Assembly (NCBI RefSeq): GCF_902500225.1
Contig: NZ_LR722665.1
Coordinates: 1 to 64,000 of the forward strand
Length of the DNA: 64,000 bases
Reading direction: 5' to 3'
From: Buttiauxella massiliensis
GTDB taxonomy: Bacteria > Pseudomonadota > Gammaproteobacteria > Enterobacterales > Enterobacteriaceae
Shown: positions 56,404 through 64,000 of the stretch, piece by piece
Numbering within the stretch: the first letter of the stretch is position 1
How the letters are laid out: each line of letters starts with the position of its first letter
The notes under the pieces: model-generated
What the model was told of the DNA's origin: nothing
The model's database searches: none
Seen by the model: only the letters and a program-made list of their open reading frames with translations
Translations under genes and position numbers: made by a program

Positions 56404-57657
56404 TTATGCGTACACAGGTAAACGTGCGCAGATATCGAGAACTTTTTGCTTGGTGCGTTCGATAACAGCTTCGTCGTTGATGCTATCAAGCACATCACAC
56501 ATCCAGCCAGCCAGTTCACGAACGTCTGCTTCATTGAAGCCACGGCGAGTTACCGCTGGAGTACCGATACGGATACCAGAAGTCACAAACGGGCTCTTCG
56601 GATCGTTTGGCACGCTGTTTTTGTTCACGGTGATATTCGCGCGACCCAATGCAGCATCTGCTTCTTTACCGGTCAGGTTTTTATCAACCAGATCCAGCAG
56701 GAACAGGTGGTTGTCAGTACCGCCAGAAACCACTTTGTAACCGCGATCCAGGAACACAGAAACCATTGCTTTTGCATTCTTAGCAACTTGCTGCTGGTAA
56801 GTTTTGAACTCAGGTTCCATTGCTTCTTTCAGTGCAACAGCTTTACCCGCGATGACGTGCATCAGTGGGCCGCCCTGCGCGCCTGGGAACACAGCGGAGT
56901 TCAGTTTCTTATACAGCTCTTCGCTGCCGCCTTTCGCGAGGATTAAACCACCGCGTGGGCCTGCCAGAGTTTTGTGCGTAGTGGTTGTCACAACGTGCGC
57001 ATGTGGAACCGGGTTCGGGTAAACGCCCGCGGCAATCAGGCCAGCAACGTGTGCCATGTCCACGAACAGTTTGGCATCAACCATGTCCGCGATTTCACGC
57101 ATTTTTGCCCAATCAACCACGCCGGAATAAGCAGAGAAGCCACCGATGATCATTTTCGGCTTATGGGCTTTAGCTTGTTTTTCCAGGTCTGCGTAGTCGA
57201 TATGACCGCTTTCATCGATACCATAAGGAACGATGTTGTACAGCTTACCGGAGAAGTTTACCGGGGAGCCGTGAGTCAGGTGGCCGCCGTGTGCCAGGTT
57301 CATACCCAGAACGGTGTCGCCTGGTTCCAGCAAAGTGGTGTATACCGCGAAGTTAGCCTGTGAACCGGAGTGCGGTTGCACGTTAGCGTAATCAGCGCCG
57401 AACAACTCTTTTGCACGGTCGATAGCCAGTTGTTCAACCACATCAACGTATTCGCAACCGCCGTAGTAGCGTTTGCCTGGGTAGCCTTCAGCGTATTTGT
57501 TGGTTAACTGAGAACCCTGAGCCTGCATCACGCGTGGGCTGGTGTAGTTTTCGGAGGCGATCAGTTCAATGTGCTCTTCCTGACGTACTTTTTCTTGCTC
57601 CATGGCCTGCCATAAATCGGCATCGTAATCGGCAATGTTCATTTCACGTTTTAACAT
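56404..57657 (-). CDS. glyA: Serine hydroxymethyltransferase
   Basis: PLP enzyme that converts serine and tetrahydrofolate to glycine and methylene-tetrahydrofolate, the main one-carbon source. The 417 residues match E. coli. The PLP lysine is in [16 protein letters not shown] and the N-terminal [15 protein letters not shown] is conserved. The ATG at 57657 ([12 protein letters not shown]) has GGAGA upstream; an extra in-frame start lies two codons earlier. Divergent from hmp across a 345-base control region. Confidence 0.98.
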   Translation of the reverse strand: MLKREMNIADYDADLWQAMEQEKVRQEEHIELIASENYTSPRVMQAQGSQLTNKYAEGYPGKRYYGGCEYVDVVEQLAIDRAKELFGADYANVQPHSGSQANFAVYTTLLEPGDTVLGMNLAHGGHLTHGSPVNFSGKLYNIVPYGIDESGHIDYADLEKQAKAHKPKMIIGGFSAYSGVVDWAKMREIADMVDAKLFVDMAHVAGLIAAGVYPNPVPHAHVVTTTTHKTLAGPRGGLILAKGGSEELYKKLNSAVFPGAQGGPLMHVIAGKAVALKEAMEPEFKTYQQQVAKNAKAMVSVFLDRGYKVVSGGTDNHLFLLDLVDKNLTGKEADAALGRANITVNKNSVPNDPKSPFVTSGIRIGTPAVTRRGFNEADVRELAGWMCDVLDSINDEAVIERTKQKVLDICARLPVYA

Positions 57658-57775
57658 TCGCATCTCCAGACTCAGCTAACAGTAAAAATTCGAACAGCTT
57701 TGAGGGCTCTCTCAAACAACGGGCAACAGTGTAAACCGAATTGGTATCAGGTGATAGGTCTTGACAGAGGTTTTT

Positions 57776-57791
57776 ACGCAAACGATTGGCT
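57776..57791. promoter_or_regulatory. PurR-like operator upstream of glyA
   Basis: ACGCAAACGATTGGCT resembles the purine repressor consensus ACGCAAACGTTTNCNT, with a well matched left half. glyA is a known PurR target in E. coli. The rest of the 57658-58002 gap holds both promoters; MetR half-sites are plausible but not clear. Confidence 0.55.
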
Positions 57792-57947
57792 CGGCATCCA
57801 GCAAGGGTTTGAAGCCAAAAGTGGCAAGCTATTTCTGCGGATATTAATTCATCATCAACATGCAGAAATTTCATGTTCTGTGAGCCGAATCGACTCAGTA
57901 AGTATCCATTTACAATGTAGTACTTTTATTTTGGCGGCGAGTTTTAT

Positions 57948-57970
57948 AAGATGCATTTAAAATACATCAT
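57948..57970. promoter_or_regulatory. NsrR operator at the hmp promoter
   Basis: A 23-base inverted repeat, AAGATGCATTT followed by AAAATACATCAT, closely resembles the NsrR site of E. coli hmp. A TATAAG -10 (57944-57949) overlaps its left edge, so binding would block transcription until NO removes the NsrR cluster. Confidence 0.75.
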
Positions 57971-58002
57971 TTAAAAAACCTGCCCGAAAATGGAGAAATA
58001 CC

Positions 58003-59193
58003 ATGCTTGATGCACAAACCATCGCTACAGTGAAATCGACTATTCCCCTGCTTGCAGCAACCGGTCCAAAACTTACCGCGCACTTTTACGATCGCATGTT
58101 CAGCCATAATCCTGAGTTGAAAGAGATCTTCAATATGAGCAACCAGCGCAATGGCGATCAGCGTGAAGCGCTGTTCAATGCCATCTGTGCTTACGCGACT
58201 AACATTGAAAATCTGGCGGTGTTACTACCAGCGGTAGAAAAAATCGCGCAGAAACACACCAGTTTCCAGATTAAACCGGAGCAGTACGACATCGTCGGTG
58301 GTCACCTGTTAGCAACGCTGGATGAAATGTTTAGCCCGGGCCAGGAAGTATTGGATGCGTGGGGCAAAGCGTATGGCGTGCTGGCGGGCGTGTTTATCAA
58401 TCGTGAAGCGGAAATCTACCAGGATAACGCGGCAAAAAATGGCGGCTGGGAAGGCACTCGCGCGTTCCGTATTGTGGCAAAAGAGCCACAAAGCGCACTT
58501 ATCACCAGTTTTGAATTTGAACCGGTGGATGCTAAACCGGTCGCGGATTATCAACCAGGCCAATACCTTGGCGTATGGCTCAAACCTGAAGGCTTCCCGC
58601 ATCAGGAGATTCGCCAATATTCCCTGACCCGCAAGCCAGATGGCAAAAGCTATCGCATTGCGGTGAAACGCGAAGATTTAGGCCAGGTTTCAAGCTGGTT
58701 ACACAATCACGCGCAAGTGGGCGATGAAGTGCATCTGGCTGCGCCTGCTGGTGATTTCTTTATGGACGTGAACGCGCAAACACCGGTTACGTTGATTTCA
58801 GCAGGTGTTGGCCAAACGCCGATGCTGGCAATGCTCGATACGCTGGCGAAAAATGATCATAGCGCGCAGGTGAACTGGTTCCATGCAGCTGAACATGGTG
58901 ACGTACATGCATTTGCGGATGAAGTGAATCACCTGGGTGAACAGTTGCCACGCTTTGAGCGCCACGTATGGTATCGCACACCATCCGAACGTTGCCGTGC
59001 GCAGGCAAAATTTGATAGCGAAGGGCTGATGGATTTAGTCGCACTTGAGAGCAAAATCAGCGCGCCAGATATGCAGTTTTATCTGTGCGGCCCGTTGAGT
59101 TTTATGCGTTTTGCTGCTGAGCAATTGGTGAAGTTGGGTGTTGAGCAAGACCAGATTCATTATGAATGTTTTGGTCCGCATAAAGTGATGTGA
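58003..59193 (+). CDS. hmp: Flavohaemoglobin, nitric oxide dioxygenase
   Basis: Detoxifies NO to nitrate with O2 and NAD(P)H. The 396 residues are those of E. coli Hmp. A globin domain (1-138) carries the proximal His in the [13 protein letters not shown] region. The FAD domain has [10 protein letters not shown], and the NAD(P)H domain has [13 protein letters not shown] and a C-terminal CFGPHKVM. Preceded by an NsrR-type operator and followed by a BIME. Confidence 0.97.
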   Translation: MLDAQTIATVKSTIPLLAATGPKLTAHFYDRMFSHNPELKEIFNMSNQRNGDQREALFNAICAYATNIENLAVLLPAVEKIAQKHTSFQIKPEQYDIVGGHLLATLDEMFSPGQEVLDAWGKAYGVLAGVFINREAEIYQDNAAKNGGWEGTRAFRIVAKEPQSALITSFEFEPVDAKPVADYQPGQYLGVWLKPEGFPHQEIRQYSLTRKPDGKSYRIAVKREDLGQVSSWLHNHAQVGDEVHLAAPAGDFFMDVNAQTPVTLISAGVGQTPMLAMLDTLAKNDHSAQVNWFHAAEHGDVHAFADEVNHLGEQLPRFERHVWYRTPSERCRAQAKFDSEGLMDLVALESKISAPDMQFYLCGPLSFMRFAAEQLVKLGVEQDQIHYECFGPHKVM

Positions 59194-59201
59194 TCAAAAA
59201 A

Positions 59202-59279
59202 CACGGTGGATGTCGCTCGCGCTAATCCACCGTGGCGCTGCTTTTCGTAGGTCGGATTAGCGTAAGCGACATCCGACAT
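59202..59279. repeat. REP/BIME element between hmp and glnB
   Basis: Two REP-type units with their own stems: GGTGGATGTCGCTCGCGCTAATCCACC and GTCGGATTAGCGTAAGCGACATCCGAC. They sit between the convergent hmp and glnB stops. Confidence 0.8.
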
Positions 59280-59286
59280 ACAATTA

Positions 59287-59682
<396 letters not shown>

Positions 59683-59697
59683 TCAAATTACCACAAA

Positions 59698-61035
59698 CTA
59701 CTCTTTAAAGTCATTGGCATCGAGTTCATGCCTTGAGAGTAATTTGTAGAATTCAGTACGGTTACGCCCCGCTACGCGCGCGGCCTGGGTAACATTACCT
59801 TTGGTCATTTGCAGCAATTTTCGCAGATAGTTCAGCTCGAACTGGTTACGTGCTTCAACGAAAGTAGGCAGCGCAGTATTCTCACCTTCCAGAGCCTGCT
59901 GGACCAGCGCTTCGCTGATAACGGGAGCGGATGTCAAAGCAACGCACTGTTCAATCACGTTAACCAACTGGCGCACGTTTCCAGGCCAACTTGCCGCCAT
60001 CAGGCGTTTCATTGCATCGGTCGAAAAGCTACGAACAAACGGCTTGTGGCGATCGGCAGACTGGCGCAATAAATGATTTGCCAGCAAAGGTACATCCTCC
60101 GCGCGTTCTTGCAGCGCCGGGATCTTCAGGCTCACCACGTTCAGACGGTAAAACAGATCTTCACGGAACTCACCGCGCTCCATCGCTTTGGGTAAATCGC
60201 GGTGGGTAGCGGAAAGAATACGTACGTCGATATCGAGATCGCGGTTACTGCCTAGCGGGCGCACTTTGCGCTCCTGCAACACGCGCAGTAATTTGACCTG
60301 CAAAGGAATCGGCATATCGCCAATTTCATCAAGGAATAACGTTCCGCCTTCTGCGGCCTGGAACAGCCCTTCTCTGCTGCTGACCGCGCCAGTAAATGCG
60401 CCGCGTGAATGACCAAACAGTTCGGATTCCAGCAACTGTTCCGGCAACGCGCCGCAGTTAATAGCGATAAATGCCTTCTTGCTGCGCGGACTAGCGTTGT
60501 GAATAGCCTGCGCGAGGATCTCTTTACCGGTCCCACTTTGCCCGTTGATCAGCACGCTGACATCCGACTGAGCCACCATGCGCGCCTGATCCAACAAGCG
60601 CAGCATCGTAGGGCTGCGTGTAACAATAGTGTCGCGCCACATATCATCACCGGCAGTGACCGTATGCTCGAGAGCATCGTCAATCGCCTTGTAGAGCGCG
60701 TCTTTATCAACCGGTTTAGTCAAGAAACTAAATACGCCCTGCTGTGTTGCGGCCACGGCATCCGGAATAGAACCATGAGCGGTCAGAATGATAACCGGCA
60801 TTCCCGGTTGTGCTTTCTGGATTTCGGCAAATAGTGCCATACCATCCATCTCGTCCATCCGCAGGTCGCTAATCACTAAGTCGATTTTTTCTCGTCCCAG
60901 GAGACGTAACCCTTCAGCACCACTTTCCGCGGTGGAAACGGTATAACCTTCACTGGTCAGGCGCATACCGAGAAGTTTAAGCAGGCCCGGATCGTCATCG
61001 ACCAACAGGAGTCTTGCAGGCTTACGTTGCGTCAT
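59698..61035 (-). CDS. glrR: Response regulator GlrR (QseF)
   Basis: Sigma-54-dependent activator of 445 residues, partner of GlrK, that activates glmY. The receiver domain has phospho-acceptor Asp57 (VISDLRMDEMDG). The AAA+ domain has the sigma-54 contact loop GAFTGA and Walker motif GQSGTGKE, and the C-terminus is a Fis-type helix-turn-helix (NVTQAARVAGRNRTEFYKL). It overlaps qseG by four bases. Confidence 0.97.
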   Translation of the reverse strand: MTQRKPARLLLVDDDPGLLKLLGMRLTSEGYTVSTAESGAEGLRLLGREKIDLVISDLRMDEMDGMALFAEIQKAQPGMPVIILTAHGSIPDAVAATQQGVFSFLTKPVDKDALYKAIDDALEHTVTAGDDMWRDTIVTRSPTMLRLLDQARMVAQSDVSVLINGQSGTGKEILAQAIHNASPRSKKAFIAINCGALPEQLLESELFGHSRGAFTGAVSSREGLFQAAEGGTLFLDEIGDMPIPLQVKLLRVLQERKVRPLGSNRDLDIDVRILSATHRDLPKAMERGEFREDLFYRLNVVSLKIPALQERAEDVPLLANHLLRQSADRHKPFVRSFSTDAMKRLMAASWPGNVRQLVNVIEQCVALTSAPVISEALVQQALEGENTALPTFVEARNQFELNYLRKLLQMTKGNVTQAARVAGRNRTEFYKLLSRHELDANDFKE

Positions 61036-61751
61036 GGTTTCGCCTCCTGCGCGGGCTTGGTATTGTCCGGCAACTCAGCACCGGCAGGTTTGCGGCTGGA
61101 AAGCTGGCGTTCGATGTCCGTCAGGTTTTCCAGTTTGCGAGTCGTCAGGCTGAGCTGGCCTCTGAGACGTTGCTGTTGTTCACGCAACGTATCCAGCTCG
61201 TTGTCTGACGACTGTTGTAGTTTGCTGTAGCGGGTACGTTCATCTGACAGCGCGAGCAACGATGCTTGCCCATCACGCCAGACCTGGAATAACGAGCGCA
61301 CCTGTGAAGGCACTTCTGTCGTCATCGTATCCAGCTTAACCATGTAACGGCGGCGTTCGGTTGGGCTAATTTTGGCATTCGCCAACAAAATCCCTCTTTT
61401 GAACGTGTCGCGCCAGCTATCAGATGGCCAGCGACGTGCTTCAGCTCGTGCCTGAATCGGCGCTAAACGTTCTGCGCAGTCCATCGCCCGAAGCCAATAC
61501 AGAGGGTTACTCATTGAGTCGTGGCTCTGGTTTTGCCAGATATCCTCACAATCCGTAGACAAGTAATCGGCCAGTTGCTGTTCCGGCTCTTCTGCTAGTT
61601 GTGGGTGTTTAACATCTTTTGGCACAGTATTCTGAACACAGCTCGCCAGAAGTAATGGCACAAGTAATGCGGACAGCGGGCGAATTGAAACTGGGCTGCG
61701 TAGGCATGGAATTAAGCCGTTACGCAACACGTGAAAAATAGTCGCTTTCAT
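61032..61751 (-). CDS. qseG: Outer membrane lipoprotein QseG
   Basis: Lipoprotein of 239 residues encoded between the kinase and regulator genes. In E. coli it interacts with the GlrK sensor and is needed for its signalling. The signal sequence ends in lipobox LLASC (SALLVPLLLASC). The C-terminal half is helical with a coiled-coil stretch (DNELDTLREQQQRLRGQL). It is three bases after glrK and overlaps glrR by four. Confidence 0.93.
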   Translation of the reverse strand: MKATIFHVLRNGLIPCLRSPVSIRPLSALLVPLLLASCVQNTVPKDVKHPQLAEEPEQQLADYLSTDCEDIWQNQSHDSMSNPLYWLRAMDCAERLAPIQARAEARRWPSDSWRDTFKRGILLANAKISPTERRRYMVKLDTMTTEVPSQVRSLFQVWRDGQASLLALSDERTRYSKLQQSSDNELDTLREQQQRLRGQLSLTTRKLENLTDIERQLSSRKPAGAELPDNTKPAQEAKP

Positions 61752-61754
61752 TTT

Positions 61755-63182
61755 TTATTTGTTCTCGGGAAAGACAGGTAACTCGATACGGAAGCAGACA
61801 TCTGCCGTTTCATCATCAATCAGGTGCAATTCGCCATGCATACGACGGATACAATCCTGGGCGATACTCAACCCCAGGCCGCTACCTTTAACTGCACCTT
61901 TACGCTGGTGGCTTCCCTGATAAAAAGGTTCAAAGATCATCTCTCGCTCCGCGGACGGAATGGGGTCGCCAGTGTTACCGACATCAATATAGAGCAAGTG
62001 ACCCACCTGCGAGCTTCGTAGATAAATGGTACCGGATTCAGACCCATAGTGCACCGCATTGGAATAGAGATTATCCAGCACGCTCATTAACAACATCGGC
62101 TCCGCCAGACAAGCAACCGGGCTAATATCACACTCGGTACGCATCATTTTAGCCCGTGCAGGCAAACTGTGAGAGGCAATAATGACATCCACCAGCGGTG
62201 CCAGTTCAACTTTACCCATCTCGAGTGGGACATCTGCCAGTTTACGGTTGTAATCCAGTAACTGCTCAATCAATTTTTGTAAGTGGCGGCTACTGTTATC
62301 AAGAATTTCCACCACCTCTTTTTGGTCGGTGGTCAGCGGCCCAACAACCTGATCGGCAAGCAATTCAGTACCTTCACGCATACTGGCTAGCGGTGTTTTT
62401 AATTCGTGGGAAATATGGCGCAAAAATTCGTGGCGCTGGGACTCAAGCCAGGAAAGGCGCTCACTGAGCCAGACAATTCGCTGCCCTACAGAACGTAGTT
62501 CCCTCGGTCCTTTAAACAATACCGAATTACCCAATGAACGCCCCTCACCGAGTAAATTAATCATCTTCTCGATACCTTTCACCGGGCCGATAATCATGCG
62601 CGTAAAGATAATGACCAATGCAAAGCTCAACAGGAATAACACCAGCGCCTGCCAGCCAAAGAACTGCCCGCGCTCGGCAATCTCTTGTTGAAGTTGCTGT
62701 CCGCGGGAAAACACCACCGCGCGTGTCGCTTGTACCATCTCAGCATTTTTGGCCGCGAAGTTTTCAAGGTGTGCAGCAGCAGCGGTATCTGGGCCGCTAT
62801 TTTTGCATTGTATGTTGGCAAGGTCGTTTAACGACTGGCTGAGGTCTTTATAAAGATGGTTATCAGGCAAAACACCGGAATGCGCTTCGAGCATTTGCGT
62901 GTAACGCTTACGCTGCCCCTGGTAGACCGTCTCAAGCGTTGCATCATCCAGCACACAATATTGGCGATAGCTACGTTCCATTTCCAGAGCAACGTTTGTC
63001 ATGGCTTCACTGCGGCGAGCATCAACCAGCGTGGTGCGATTCGTTAACGCAGCCTGATCGCTGAGCGCATTAAGGCTTTGCCAGGCTTGCCATGCCAGAA
63101 CCAATAGTGGAACCAACACCAGCAAAAAGGCCATCATGACGAGCTGACGTAAGGATCGCGGGAAAAAATGCCACTGGTTCAA
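61755..63182 (-). CDS. glrK: Sensor histidine kinase GlrK (QseE)
   Basis: Membrane sensor kinase of 475 residues. Two membrane helices (LVMMAFLLVLVPLLVLAW and FFGWQALVLFLLSFALVIIF) flank a periplasmic domain of about 140 residues. A HAMP linker, the phospho-acceptor box FLRHISHELKTPLASM and the ATPase domain (VLDNLYSNAVHYG, GSGLGLSIAQDC) follow. It phosphorylates GlrR. Located downstream of glmY as in E. coli. Confidence 0.97.
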   Translation of the reverse strand: MNQWHFFPRSLRQLVMMAFLLVLVPLLVLAWQAWQSLNALSDQAALTNRTTLVDARRSEAMTNVALEMERSYRQYCVLDDATLETVYQGQRKRYTQMLEAHSGVLPDNHLYKDLSQSLNDLANIQCKNSGPDTAAAAHLENFAAKNAEMVQATRAVVFSRGQQLQQEIAERGQFFGWQALVLFLLSFALVIIFTRMIIGPVKGIEKMINLLGEGRSLGNSVLFKGPRELRSVGQRIVWLSERLSWLESQRHEFLRHISHELKTPLASMREGTELLADQVVGPLTTDQKEVVEILDNSSRHLQKLIEQLLDYNRKLADVPLEMGKVELAPLVDVIIASHSLPARAKMMRTECDISPVACLAEPMLLMSVLDNLYSNAVHYGSESGTIYLRSSQVGHLLYIDVGNTGDPIPSAEREMIFEPFYQGSHQRKGAVKGSGLGLSIAQDCIRRMHGELHLIDDETADVCFRIELPVFPENK

Positions 63183-63257
63183 TAGACTTATCTCATTGGG
63201 ACTGCGGATAATTTGATGCTAGCGGGGATTGGCGGGAGTTTAAAGTCTTGAACGCAG

Positions 63258-63459
63258 AAACAACAAAGGCAGAGAATAATCTCTGCCTTTGTTCTGGAAT
63301 CAGGCGGTGCCTTACTCAACGTTTCGCCCGGAGCATGATAAAGCAGTACAAGACTGGCAATAATCAAAAGTCGGACGGCAGGCACCTTGAGTGCATCATT
63401 CTATGGTTTATGTAGCACAACCCTTGCGGGGGCTGACATAAGAAGGTGAATGAGCCACT
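63258..63459 (-). ncRNA. glmY: Small RNA GlmY
   Basis: The 5' part, starting AGTGGCTCATTCACC at 63459 and running through TTATGTCAGCCCC, matches the conserved start of GlmY. A terminator closes it: CAAAGGCAGAG pairs with CTCTGCCTTTG (63264-63291), then TTGTTTC. The predicted length of about 200 nt compares with about 184 nt in E. coli. GlmY mimics GlmZ, sequesters RapZ and so raises glmS expression when glucosamine-6-phosphate is low. Position between purL and glrK is the expected one. The exact 3' end is an estimate. Confidence 0.85.
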
Positions 63460-63470
63460 GCGCAGTATTA

Positions 63471-63486
63471 TGCATTATATGTGCCA
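63471..63486 (-). promoter_or_regulatory. Sigma-54 promoter of glmY, overlapped by a sigma-70 -10
   Basis: On the minus strand TGGCACATATAATGCA has GG and GC exactly ten bases apart, with the GC 13-14 bases before the RNA start. CATAAT partly overlaps it and could act as a sigma-70 -10 with the same start point, the dual arrangement known in enterobacterial glmY. Confidence 0.75.
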
Positions 63487-63638
63487 CAGTTGCTACAAAT
63501 TACATACATCAATGTTTCCATTATGTTTATTTGCAATAACGCACATGAATAACATAGGCTATTTTTTGAACGCACTGTCGCTATTTAGCAACACCAATAA
63601 AGCTCCGCCTCACAGACCTTTAAAATCAACAGGTTAAA

Positions 63639-63689
63639 CGTCTCCATTTGGAGACAGTAAAAAATAATGAATGTCGGGTTTTAGTGACA
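63639..63689. promoter_or_regulatory. GlrR activator sites upstream of glmY
   Basis: TGTC-N10-GACA, the GlrR recognition pattern, occurs perfectly at 63672-63689. One base deviates at 63639-63656 (TGTC-N10-GACG on the minus strand). Both lie about 180-230 bases upstream of the glmY start, as expected for an enhancer acting on sigma-54. Confidence 0.75.
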
Positions 63690-63714
63690 AAAAAATCCCT
63701 GCCGGAGCAGGGAT
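63689..63714 (-). terminator. Terminator of purL
   Basis: On the minus strand AATCCCTGC (complement of 63706-63714) pairs with GCAGGGATT (complement of 63694-63702), followed by a run of T. It lies 12 bases past the purL stop and its T-tract adjoins the distal GlrR site. Confidence 0.9.
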
Positions 63715-63725
63715 TCTATTAAGGC

Positions 63726-64000
63726 TTAACCAAGTTGCTTACGCGCATTGCGGAAAATACGCATCCACGGGCTATCTTCGCCCCACTCGGCTGGGTGCCA
63801 GGAGTTGCTAACAGTACGGAACACCCGCTCAGGGTGCGGCATCATAATGGTGACACGCCCGCTTTCGTTGGTTACCGCAGTGATACCGTTTGGTGAACCG
63901 TTCGGGTTCGCCGGGTAATTCTGCGTGACTTTACCGAAGTTATCGATGAAGCGCAGTGCCACCAGGCCTTTGCTTTCCAGCGCCGCAAGGTGTGCCGCAT
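63726..64000 (-). CDS. purL: Phosphoribosylformylglycinamidine synthase, C-terminal end
   Basis: Only the last 90 or so codons are in the window; the frame is open to the right edge. The sequence [30 protein letters not shown] and [18 protein letters not shown] is the end of the glutamine amidotransferase domain, with the catalytic His and Glu in HPE. It ends KQLG. PurL makes FGAM from FGAR in purine synthesis. Confidence 0.96.
   Translation of the reverse strand, partial: AAHLAALESKGLVALRFIDNFGKVTQNYPANPNGSPNGITAVTNESGRVTIMMPHPERVFRTVSNSWHPAEWGEDSPWMRIFRNARKQLG

Overview
This is chromosomal DNA of a member of the Enterobacteriaceae. Most of it is the guaA-to-purL core block, with the same gene order as Escherichia coli and Salmonella: guaBA, xseA, yfgJ, der-bamB-yfgM-hisS-ispG-rodZ-rlmN, ndk, pbpC, yfhM, sseA, sseB, pepB, the isc operon, trmJ, suhB, csiE, hcaT, glyA, hmp, glnB, the glr genes, glmY and purL. 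A textbook ERIC repeat and several REP/BIME elements support this. The accessory content fits a Buttiauxella-, Kluyvera- or Enterobacter-like genus, but the genus cannot be fixed from sequence alone.

Core functions: purine synthesis (guaA, guaB, purL C-terminus), DNA repair (xseA), ribosome assembly and outer-membrane biogenesis (der, bamB, yfgM), tRNA charging and modification (hisS, trmJ, rlmN), isoprenoids (ispG), cell shape and envelope defence (rodZ, pbpC, yfhM), iron-sulfur assembly (iscR-iscS-iscU-iscA-hscB-hscA-fdx-iscX), one-carbon metabolism (glyA), NO detoxification (hmp), nitrogen signalling (glnB), and envelope/amino-sugar control (glrK-qseG-glrR with the sRNA GlmY).

Five insertions stand out against the E. 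coli order. (1) A compact eat-eutBC ethanolamine operon behind a good sigma-54 promoter, followed by a GltI-like binding-protein gene broken by one frameshift in a seven-base homopolymer, and a secreted protein that looks like a MliC-LprI lysozyme-inhibitor fusion. (2) An alpha-glucoside PTS and 6-phospho-alpha-glucosidase pair placed before sseA, with its probable RpiR regulator after sseA. (3) A zevAB-type metal-uptake pair between suhB and csiE. (4) A divergent sugar locus at 47-56 kb: aldose epimerase and a large DUF5107/TPR protein on one side, a ROK regulator, a LacY-like symporter and a GH35-like glycosidase on the other. The two arms share an exact 12-base motif in the same orientation to their target genes. 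This is the best candidate for an undescribed system. (5) At the left edge, the tail of an unrecognised gene points at the 3' end of guaA, a known integration hotspot.

Repeats expand the guaB-guaA, hisS-ispG and iscR-iscS gaps. The last holds an ERIC element and a second ERIC-sized palindrome side by side.
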